Shown: positions 1 to 4,348 of the stretch, in pieces
Layout: every line of letters starts with the position of its first letter
Position numbering within the stretch: the stretch's first letter is position 1
Source of the DNA: Spirochaetales bacterium
GTDB taxonomy: Bacteria > Spirochaetota > Spirochaetia > Sphaerochaetales > Sphaerochaetaceae
NCBI GenBank assembly: GCA_017632495.1
Contig: JAGBRG010000066.1
Span: 1-5,960, forward strand
Direction: 5' to 3'
Length of the DNA stretch: 5,960 nucleotides
The notes under the pieces: generated by a model
Told to the model about the DNA's origin: nothing
Database searches by the model: none
The model's input: the letters and a program-made list of their open reading frames with translations, nothing else
Program-made: the position numbers and the translations under genes

Positions 1-200
1 ATTAAAAGTGTGGTGATTGCCTTGTCAAAGTTGTCCATTATGGACAGAACTGTTTTGGCCCTGGGATTCCCGTGGTCAGATGCAACCTTAATCTTGTTTC
101 TGGAAGCTGAGGAGAGCGCAGTCTCCGTAATTGCACAATATGCTGCGCCTAGCAGCAGAAATATAACCCATAACAGCGGGGGTTTACTACCATCATCCAT
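1..200 (-). CDS. CNNM/HlyC-family (DUF21) membrane protein, N-terminal part only
   Basis: This is the first 66 codons of a minus-strand gene that runs off the left edge. Translation from the ATG at 200-198 gives a short polar start (MDDGSKPP), a hydrophobic helix at about residues 9-24, then ITETALSSASRNKIKVAS and, around residues 56-66, DNFDKAITTLL. The ETA-(S)-x-S-R-x-K pattern followed by a D-x-F-D-x-A-I-T-T-x-L segment is the hallmark start of the CNNM transmembrane domain in HlyC/CorC proteins. Family members are membrane proteins linked to magnesium or cation efflux and usually also carry paired CBS domains and a CorC/HlyC domain; those would lie outside the window. The ribosome site AAGGAG (minus strand, 214-219) sits 13 bases before the ATG, which is rather long, but no better in-frame start is visible. 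The gene has its own promoter and lies after the terminator of the YwaF-like gene, so it is a separate unit. The family call is fairly sure; the substrate is not known. Confidence 0.85.
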   Translation of the reverse strand, partial: MDDGSKPPLLWVIFLLLGAAYCAITETALSSASRNKIKVASDHGNPRAKTVLSIMDNFDKAITTLL

Positions 201-221
201 GATTGGACAAAAACTCCTTGC

Positions 222-236
222 GGCCAAAATTTGGCC
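222..236. promoter_or_regulatory. Perfect 7-bp palindrome in the CNNM gene leader
   Basis: GGCCAAAATTTGGCC is a perfect inverted repeat (GGCCAAA, one central base, TTTGGCC). It lies between the predicted transcription start (about 240) and the ribosome site (214-219) of the minus-strand CNNM gene. That position suits an operator just downstream of the start site. As RNA the one-base centre would force a smaller stem, so a DNA-binding site is the more natural reading. The cognate protein is unknown. Confidence 0.45.
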
Positions 237-246
237 AGATAGTATA

Positions 247-276
247 TAGATAACATATACATATTGTGCTGGTCAA
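247..276 (-). promoter_or_regulatory. Predicted sigma70-type promoter of the CNNM gene
   Basis: On the minus strand, TTGACC (271-276) is followed after 18 bases by TATCTA (247-252), preceded by TGT, an extended -10. The predicted start is near 240, about 40 bases before the ATG. The -10 is covered by an imperfect palindrome with arms GTATAT (242-247) and ATATAC (255-260), a possible second control site. Confidence 0.6.
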
Positions 277-306
277 GAAAGCATTTAGTAAGCAGATTTA
301 GCAAGC

Positions 307-336
307 AAAAAAAACGGCGATGCCTTGGCACCGCCG
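307..336 (-). terminator. Intrinsic terminator of the YwaF-like gene
   Basis: Read on the minus strand, CGGCGGTGCC, AA, GGCATCGCCG forms a 10-bp GC-rich stem (327-336 with 315-324) with one G-U pair. The innermost pairs probably open to give a workable loop. Eight T residues follow directly (307-314). It begins about a dozen bases after the stop codon of the minus-strand membrane gene and ends before the CNNM promoter, so it separates the two units. Confidence 0.92.
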
Positions 337-348
337 CTAAAACTTCAT

Positions 349-1122
349 TCAGTTTGCTTTCTTCTTCCCGAAGATCGTGAAAAAGAAGGTCTCTATGCTC
401 ATGAAGATGGCAAGAACCACCAAGGCAGGCATAAGGAAAAGGTATGGAACAGGAATCCATCCATGGAAGATCTCCAGAACGGGGTTGCCCTCAGTTTCAA
501 CTGAGAAGAAGTAGTTTGCCTTCAGTCCCAGACCTGTCTTTCTGAGAATGATGTTGATGATAAAGACAACCAAAGAGATCACAACTGTTGCAAGAAGTGT
601 TCTTGGAATGTCCTTGAATGTGGGCTTGAAAAGACCGAAAGAGGCAAGAGCGATACTTTCGATAAAAACCATGTAGTGGGTGAAGAAGAATCCCATCATT
701 CTCGGAAGCAAGAGCGAGTAGCCTGAAAAACCTGTACTTGGCATTAAAAGAGCCATAAGGGCACCAAGCTGGCCCAGGAAGAAACTGAAACTCATCAGAG
801 CTCTGTTTCTCTTCCAAACTGCGATTGGAATGAGAATCATGTTGATGTTGCAAAGGTTCAGAGGAAGCTCAGTCCACCAGTTGAAACCGCCCATGGCTGA
901 GTTAATCACTCTGTAATCCGCATCAAGGGACAGCATGTACTTGTAGACAAAGAACGAAATGACGGTGATGACACACGCTGTGCAAAGAACTGTACGTCTT
1001 GTCTTTTCAGACTTGTTTCTGAGAATCAGCGATGAGACTATGAGCAGTACGATGAAAAAACCGAAACTGCAAAGAAAAACAGGATTAAAGGGCCTTAATA
1101 CCCAAAAGCCTTCAGTCTGCAT
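349..1122 (-). CDS. YwaF/TMEM164-like integral membrane protein (TIGR02206 type)
   Basis: A 257-residue polytopic membrane protein with about seven hydrophobic segments and a basic tail (GKKKAN). The family signature is visible: WWTELPLNLCN at residues 82-92 (the LPLHxCD-like motif of YwaF proteins), GALMALLMP at 120-128 (the GxLQALLTP-like motif), a conserved-type histidine at 149 in FFFTHY, and a late ANYFF...GNPVLEIFHGWIP stretch matching the NYMFL...GPWPWY region of the family. Length fits the usual 230-260. I chose the ATG at 1122 rather than the one at 1197 because GAGGAAGG lies 7 bases before it, while the longer start adds a polar 25-residue extension with no ribosome site. Bacterial members have no assigned function. 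Human TMEM164 is reported to be a phospholipid acyltransferase using a cysteine; Cys91 could be the counterpart, but that is inference. It has its own promoter, which overlaps the control region of the divergent operon, and a strong terminator. Confidence 0.85.
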   Translation of the reverse strand: MQTEGFWVLRPFNPVFLCSFGFFIVLLIVSSLILRNKSEKTRRTVLCTACVITVISFFVYKYMLSLDADYRVINSAMGGFNWWTELPLNLCNINMILIPIAVWKRNRALMSFSFFLGQLGALMALLMPSTGFSGYSLLLPRMMGFFFTHYMVFIESIALASFGLFKPTFKDIPRTLLATVVISLVVFIINIILRKTGLGLKANYFFSVETEGNPVLEIFHGWIPVPYLFLMPALVVLAIFMSIETFFFTIFGKKKAN

Positions 1123-1129
1123 AAATATA

Positions 1130-1137
1130 CCTTCCTC
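1130..1137 (-). promoter_or_regulatory. Ribosome binding site that fixes the YwaF-like start
   Basis: GAGGAAGG on the minus strand lies 7 bases before the ATG at 1122-1120. It supports this internal start over the upstream in-frame ATG at 1197. The predicted transcription start is close to the same bases, which would make the leader very short. Confidence 0.7.
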
Positions 1138-1143
1138 TTGTGG

Positions 1144-1172
1144 ATTTTGACACAAAGAGTGCATGATGTCAA
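1144..1172 (-). promoter_or_regulatory. Predicted promoter of the YwaF-like gene
   Basis: On the minus strand, a perfect TTGACA (1167-1172) is followed after 17 bases by CAAAAT (1144-1149), with TGT just before it as an extended -10. The transcription start would fall near 1137, giving a leader of only about 15 bases. If such a leader is too short, an undetected upstream promoter would be needed. The -35 lies inside the shared palindrome. Confidence 0.5.
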
Positions 1173-1183
1173 AAGATTTGACA
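1167..1183. promoter_or_regulatory. 17-bp palindrome joining two divergent -35 boxes
   Basis: TGTCAAAAGATTTGACA has perfect 7-bp arms (TGTCAAA 1167-1173, TTTGACA 1177-1183) around a 3-base centre. Each arm holds the TTGACA -35 of one divergent promoter. A third TTTGACA half-site lies at 1146-1152, overlapping the minus-strand -10. It may be a shared operator, or simply two consensus -35 boxes placed back to back. Confidence 0.5.
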
Positions 1184-1207
1184 AACCACTTTTGCATTTC
1201 TTAATAT
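1178..1207 (+). promoter_or_regulatory. Predicted promoter of the membrane protein/lipoprotein operon
   Basis: A perfect TTGACA (1178-1183) is followed after 18 bases by TAATAT (1202-1207); a closer match to the consensus, TATTAT, lies 3 bases further but at poor spacing. The start would be near 1214, about 25 bases before the ATG at 1239. Confidence 0.55.
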
Positions 1208-1238
1208 TATTTCAAAAAGTTGTTCATGGAAGGCTAAT

Positions 1239-1733
1239 ATGGCGCAAAAGGAAAGAGGCAGGCTGTCGGGAAAAATCGATGGTATTTTCAGATCAATCTT
1301 CTTCCCGGAGGGCGGACAATCAAACAGTGCCGCTTTGCTTTATTCGTTCTGCCTTTCTCTTCTGTTTATCGCAGTCTTTGTGGCTTCCTACATGTTTCTT
1401 GTCGATCCTCTTGAGGTTCTGTTCCAAAACAGCTCGGTGGCAGTCAGAAACATAGTGGAATACATTATTCCCGCAATATTCGGCTGCATTCCATGCCTTG
1501 CGCTGTCTTTTGCCTTCAGGGGTCCTAAGATGAGCATTGTGCCTCTTGCCTTCATATGGATATGTGTCATAACGCTGATTATGTGTGTTACAATGGCATT
1601 TGCCGCAGATAAGAACAGCTGGAAGAACGACTATGGGATTTTCATGAAGCTAATCGGACTTCCTATGATTATCTCTGCAGCTTTGGGAACCATAGGCTCT
1701 CAGATAATATACAGACTACGACAAAAAGCCTGA
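1239..1733 (+). CDS. Hypothetical four-helix membrane protein
   Basis: I do not recognise this 164-residue protein. It starts with a basic, amphipathic segment of about 30 residues (MAQKERGRLSGKIDGIF), followed by four likely membrane helices at roughly 33-55, 71-93, 98-121 and 134-157, and a short basic tail (RLRQKA). Loops are short; the largest exposed ones are around DPLEVLFQNSS (56-66) and AADKNSWKNDYG (122-133). Cysteines at 83, 86, 109 and 116 lie in the membrane part and form no metal-binding pattern I can name. The start is supported by GGAAGG (1228-1233) five bases before the ATG and by the promoter upstream. The stop is only 15 bases from the start of the lipoprotein gene, so the two are almost certainly co-transcribed and may act together at the membrane. 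No function is assigned. Confidence 0.82.
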   Translation: MAQKERGRLSGKIDGIFRSIFFPEGGQSNSAALLYSFCLSLLFIAVFVASYMFLVDPLEVLFQNSSVAVRNIVEYIIPAIFGCIPCLALSFAFRGPKMSIVPLAFIWICVITLIMCVTMAFAADKNSWKNDYGIFMKLIGLPMIISAALGTIGSQIIYRLRQKA

Positions 1734-1735
1734 TT

Positions 1736-1742
1736 AAAGGAG
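1736..1742 (+). promoter_or_regulatory. Ribosome binding site deciding the lipoprotein start
   Basis: AAAGGAG lies 3 bases before the ATG at 1746 and 6 bases before the adjacent in-frame ATG at 1749. The second spacing is the normal one, so 1749 is preferred; the choice changes the protein by one methionine. Confidence 0.7.
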
Positions 1743-1748
1743 AATATG

Positions 1749-2249
1749 ATGAAGAAAAGCATTACCGCTATACTGATTGCCCTGATTATTTGCTGTCTCT
1801 TTATGACCAGCTGTCAGACAAAGACCGAGCCCGCCAAGGACTATGTCACACTCGGCTTTGCGTTCAGAAACGAGACGGGAAAGACCATTGAAAGCCTTTT
1901 TCTCTATGACATGGGTTCAAAAGATCAGTACAACGACCTTATTCCGGGCTTCAACGTCCCCGATGGAAAGTGGGCAAATGAGTCTTCTGTCCCCATGGGC
2001 TTTCTGATCAGACCGGCTGCCGAGTTCTACGAAATCCGTGTCCGCTTTGAGGACGGCTCCGAGCTTCTCTATCCGGCTTTGGAGCTTCTGAATGCTAATT
2101 TCGATGGCTTTATTCCCAACGACATGTGCCTCAGGATTCCCGCAGAATCATCCATTGTGCGCTACAACGAGGACGAGGCCGTCTTAAACGGAATAGACGA
2201 GGCCTTCTTCTCCAAAGTTCCTATTGACGGTTTCTTCCCACCCAAGTGA
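1749..2249 (+). CDS. Small secreted lipoprotein of unknown function
   Basis: A 166-residue protein (167 if the ATG at 1746 is used). It has a classic lipoprotein signal: MKKS, a hydrophobic core (residues 5-19) and the lipobox MTSC with Cys22 as the lipidated residue. Met at -3 is less common than Leu but is tolerated. After a short linker (QTKTEPAKD) comes a soluble domain of about 130 residues that looks all-beta. FAFRNETGKTIESLFLYD resembles the N-x-T-G-x-T-I-x-x-L-Y opening seen in many small uncharacterised anaerobe lipoproteins, and YEIRVRFEDGSELLY is its usual partner strand pair (YDIRVxDEDG-like). I know of no established function for that fold. It follows the four-helix membrane protein by 15 bases, so it was probably made to work with it. 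Its last 29 bases overlap the 3' end of the convergent transporter gene, and no terminator is visible after it. Confidence 0.85.
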   Translation: MKKSITAILIALIICCLFMTSCQTKTEPAKDYVTLGFAFRNETGKTIESLFLYDMGSKDQYNDLIPGFNVPDGKWANESSVPMGFLIRPAAEFYEIRVRFEDGSELLYPALELLNANFDGFIPNDMCLRIPAESSIVRYNEDEAVLNGIDEAFFSKVPIDGFFPPK

Positions 2250-3114
2250 TTGCCGTCTCTCCGGCTATGGCTGATCCCAGAACCAAAATTACTCCAATTA
2301 CTGAAAGAGCACTCATACCTTCTCTTAAAAGTGTTGCAGATAAAATTATAGCGACCACCGGGTCTATGTAGCTCATAAGTGCCGCACTCTGTGCGCTTAT
2401 ATGCTGGATGCTTGCAAAGTAAAGATCATAAGCCAGAGCTGTGTTGATAAGACCTGCTGTAAGAATCATGATCACAGGTTCTGTCTGCCATGTGATGGCG
2501 CTGACATTATCCGTCAGAAGCCAGTAGGGAAGAACAGCCAGGGCTGCAGGGCCCATCTGGAAGATCGTTCTGTCCATGCCGCTTACGCCGCTGATGCTTT
2601 TGTTGATTGTAACAACACAGGCATATAAAAGTGCAGCTCCAAGGCCGAAAAGAACACCCTTGAGATTGTCTTTTGAGGCTGCAGAACCTAGTTCAAGAAT
2701 TCCTGAGACAAGGACAACACCAGATAGGGCCAGAATGATGCAGACAGCCTTTTTTGCTGTTATCTTTTCTCCCAAAGTGAAGGGCGAAGAAATCATTATG
2801 AAAACAGGGGCCATGTAGTAGCACACCGTAGCAACGGATACCGTCGTGTATCTGTAGGCCTCAAATAGAAGAACCCAGTTGAATCCTATCATGGCGCCCG
2901 AGACCAATAGCTTTACCATGTTGGTCTTCAGGGCAGCTTTGTCAAACGGTTGCCTGCGGATGACATGTACAAGAAGAAGCACAAGCGTTGCAATGATGCC
3001 TCTGAAGAAGGCAATCATGGCAGATGAATAGGGAATAGACCTTCTTACAAGACCTATTGTCCCGAATATCACCATGGAGGCTATCATCTCAAGCTTTGCT
3101 TTATTCTGATTCAT
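2221..3114 (-). CDS. DMT-superfamily (EamA) inner-membrane transporter
   Basis: A 297-residue protein with about ten hydrophobic segments arranged as two EamA repeats, roughly residues 8-138 and 151-286, the standard architecture and length for drug/metabolite transporters. Family features seen are FFRG (36-39), NWVLLFEAYRYTTV (79-92), YYMAPVF...LGEK (99-117) in the first repeat, and the matching YIDPVVAIILSATLLREG in the second. Substrates cannot be read from sequence: relatives export amino acids, nucleotides or other metabolites. The ATG at 3114 is the only start giving a full first helix, but no good ribosome site precedes it, so translation may be weak. The start lies about 80 bases from the OhrR box of the divergent gpx operon, so peroxide control of this gene is conceivable but not shown; I saw no convincing minus-strand promoter in the gap. 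Its stop codon lies inside the convergent lipoprotein gene. Confidence 0.93.
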   Translation of the reverse strand: MNQNKAKLEMIASMVIFGTIGLVRRSIPYSSAMIAFFRGIIATLVLLLVHVIRRQPFDKAALKTNMVKLLVSGAMIGFNWVLLFEAYRYTTVSVATVCYYMAPVFIMISSPFTLGEKITAKKAVCIILALSGVVLVSGILELGSAASKDNLKGVLFGLGAALLYACVVTINKSISGVSGMDRTIFQMGPAALAVLPYWLLTDNVSAITWQTEPVIMILTAGLINTALAYDLYFASIQHISAQSAALMSYIDPVVAIILSATLLREGMSALSVIGVILVLGSAIAGETAITWVGRNRQ

Positions 3115-3169
3115 AGAAAGTATGATGACGCAAAAATCATAAGAATTTCAATAAAATGAGAAGCGATGC

Positions 3170-3198
3170 TTGACAATTTGATTTAGATTGTGTACAAC
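3170..3198 (+). promoter_or_regulatory. Predicted promoter of the gpx-ohrR operon
   Basis: A perfect TTGACA (3170-3175) is followed after exactly 17 bases by TACAAC (3193-3198). The start would be near 3205, giving a leader of about 47 bases with the ribosome site GGGGGAG at 3241-3247. The -10 forms the left arm of the OhrR box, a textbook repression layout. Confidence 0.75.
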
Positions 3199-3207
3199 TT
3201 AATTGTA
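3193..3207. promoter_or_regulatory. OhrR operator box over the -10 element
   Basis: TACAACTTAATTGTA is an imperfect palindrome with arms TACAA and TTGTA. It matches the Bacillus OhrR site TACAATTAAATTGTA, as I recall it, at 13 of 15 positions. It covers the -10 and the predicted start site, so a bound regulator would block polymerase. The operon it controls encodes an OhrR-type protein, which makes autoregulation very likely. A further inverted pair, ACAAT (3173-3177) and ATTGT (3187-3191), lies in the spacer, and TTGTAAACAA follows at 3203-3212. Confidence 0.8.
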
Positions 3208-3251
3208 AACAATACAAAACTTGATCCGGCTTAAACGGAAGGGGGAGAAAC

Positions 3252-3800
3252 ATGAGTATTTATGATTACACAGTAACTAAAACAGACGGATCTGAGCTTA
3301 GCCTCAGCGATTACAAGGGAAAGGTCATGCTGATTGTCAACACAGCTACAGGCTGCGGATTCACACCGCACTATGAGCCGATTGAGAAAATGTATGAGGA
3401 TTTCCACGACAAGGGACTTGAGGTAATTGATGTACCCTGCAACCAGTTCGCAGGCCAGACTCCCGGAACCGATGAGGAAATTCATGAGTTCTGCACACTC
3501 AAGTACAAGACTCAGTTCCCGCAGATGAAGAAGAGCAACGTCAACGGACCGGATGCCATTCCTCTTTTCAAGTACCTTAAGTCACAGAAGGGCTTCGAAG
3601 GTTTCGGAAAGGGACCCAAGGCCCTGGCAATGAACATGCTTCTTAAGAAGATCGACAAGGACTTCAAGAACAATCCTGAGATCAAGTGGAACTTCACAAA
3701 GTTCGTCGTCAACCGCAAGGGTGATGTCGTGGCCCGCTTCGAGCCTACTGCCAGCATGAATGATGTTCGCGCTTGTGTTGAGGCACTTATCAAAGAATGA
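3252..3800 (+). CDS. gpx: Glutathione peroxidase-family thiol peroxidase (cysteine type)
   Basis: A 182-residue thioredoxin-fold peroxidase that reduces hydrogen and lipid or organic hydroperoxides in the cytoplasm. Family motifs are all present: KVMLIVNTATGCGFTPHY with peroxidatic Cys35, DVPCNQFAGQTPG with catalytic Gln69, and KWNFTKFVV with Trp146 and Asn147, completing the Cys-Gln-Trp-Asn tetrad. The active residue is TGC (Cys), not a selenocysteine TGA. Cys81 in EEIHEFCTLKYK aligns with the resolving cysteine of plant-type GPX, so thioredoxin rather than glutathione is the likely reductant (known for that subgroup; inferred here). GGGGGAG (3241-3247) sits four bases before the ATG. Codon use is strongly skewed, with 19 of 22 lysines AAG, suggesting high expression when induced. 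The stop overlaps the ohrR start in ATGA, so the two are translationally coupled. The OhrR box on the promoter predicts induction by organic peroxide. Confidence 0.97.
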   Translation: MSIYDYTVTKTDGSELSLSDYKGKVMLIVNTATGCGFTPHYEPIEKMYEDFHDKGLEVIDVPCNQFAGQTPGTDEEIHEFCTLKYKTQFPQMKKSNVNGPDAIPLFKYLKSQKGFEGFGKGPKALAMNMLLKKIDKDFKNNPEIKWNFTKFVVNRKGDVVARFEPTASMNDVRACVEALIKE

Positions 3801-4234
3801 ATCAGTATCCGCAGCTTAAGCTAGAGAACCAGCTTTGCTTTCCTCTCTATGCATGTGCAAAGGAAATAACCCGGCGCTACGTGCCTCTCCTTGAGCCCTA
3901 CAACCTGACATATACCCACTATATCGTCATGATGGTGCTCTGGGAGAAAGGGGAGCTGACAGTGACCGAGCTTGGGAAAGCCCTCTCCCTGGACAGCGGC
4001 ACCCTCACACCGGTTCTCAAAAAGCTTGAGGCCAACGGATACGTCAAACGAAGACGCAGCTCCGACGACGAGCGCTCTGTCTTAGCATCTCCTACGGACA
4101 AGGGCTGGGACCTTCAGAAGAAGCTCAGCTCTGTGCCTCAGGAAATCGGAAGCTGCGTCAAACTTACACCAGATGAGGCCCGCCTTCTTTACGGCCTCCT
4201 CTACAAAGTCATAGACGGCTTTGAAAACAGCTAA
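3797..4234 (+). CDS. ohrR: OhrR-type MarR-family organic peroxide sensor/repressor
   Basis: A 145-residue winged-helix dimer of the MarR family. KLENQLCFPLYA carries the reactive Cys14 of OhrR. Tyr28 and Tyr39 sit where Bacillus OhrR has the tyrosines (29 and 40) that contact the cysteine, at a constant offset of one residue. The DNA-binding part is clear: LTVTELGKALSLDSGTLTPV (54-73) is the helix-turn-helix with its LDSGTLTP recognition helix, and RRRSSDDERSV (85-95) is the wing with the DxRS motif. Two other cysteines occur, Cys20 and Cys120; the latter lies next to the place of the second redox cysteine in Xanthomonas OhrR, so a two-cysteine mechanism is possible. Its start overlaps the gpx stop by four bases. 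The operon's promoter carries a near-consensus OhrR box, so it should repress itself and gpx and let go when oxidised. No terminator is seen after it. Lysine codons split evenly between AAA and AAG, unlike gpx. Confidence 0.95.
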   Translation: MNQYPQLKLENQLCFPLYACAKEITRRYVPLLEPYNLTYTHYIVMMVLWEKGELTVTELGKALSLDSGTLTPVLKKLEANGYVKRRRSSDDERSVLASPTDKGWDLQKKLSSVPQEIGSCVKLTPDEARLLYGLLYKVIDGFENS

Positions 4235-4237
4235 CAA

Positions 4238-4255
4238 ATCTTGCATATCTTGCAC
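4238..4255. repeat. Two tandem 9-bp copies of ATCTTGCAY
   Basis: ATCTTGCAT (4238-4246) is followed at once by ATCTTGCAC (4247-4255), one mismatch in nine. The pair begins four bases after the ohrR stop codon and ends 13 bases before the -35 of the next operon. Such a one-turn-spaced pair could be an activator or repressor site for the LeuA-like operon, but two short copies may also be chance. Confidence 0.4.
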
Positions 4256-4268
4256 AAAGTCCCTCTAG

Positions 4269-4298
4269 TTGACACTAAAGCCCCGTTTTACGCATTAT
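4269..4298 (+). promoter_or_regulatory. Predicted promoter of the LeuA-like operon
   Basis: A perfect TTGACA (4269-4274) is followed after 18 bases by CATTAT (4293-4298); TATAAA at 4296-4301 overlaps it but at poor spacing. The start would be near 4305, leaving a leader of about 44 bases. That is too short for a T-box or leucine attenuator, and no leader peptide is visible. Confidence 0.55.
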
Positions 4299-4348
4299 AA
4301 ATTAACAAATCTGCATCTATATACAGTAACAGACCGGGGGAGTGCCAG

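Noticed and set aside
10..249. Plus-strand open frame of 79 codons
   Set aside because: The opposite strand of the same bases encodes a clear CNNM-family N-terminus with its own promoter and ribosome site, so this is a shadow frame.
497..853. Minus-strand open frame of 118 codons in another frame inside the YwaF-like gene
   Set aside because: Its product is a low-complexity Ser/His/Arg-rich string typical of a shifted reading frame, with no ribosome site, and it lies wholly inside a recognised gene.
1123..1197. Extension of the YwaF-like gene to the upstream in-frame ATG at 1197
   Set aside because: It would add 25 mostly polar residues, has no ribosome site, and would cover the predicted promoter; the ATG at 1122 has GAGGAAGG seven bases upstream.
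3222..3240. Possible hairpin in the gpx leader (TCCG/CGGA arms)
   Set aside because: Only four base pairs around a seven-base loop; too weak to call a regulatory RNA structure.
3252..3800. Selenocysteine form of glutathione peroxidase
   Set aside because: The catalytic codon for residue 35 is TGC (Cys), with no in-frame TGA and no need for a selenocysteine insertion element.
4299..4348. T-box, riboswitch or leucine attenuator before the LeuA-like gene
   Set aside because: The leader is only about 44 bases, has no stable stem, no T-run and no leucine-rich leader peptide.
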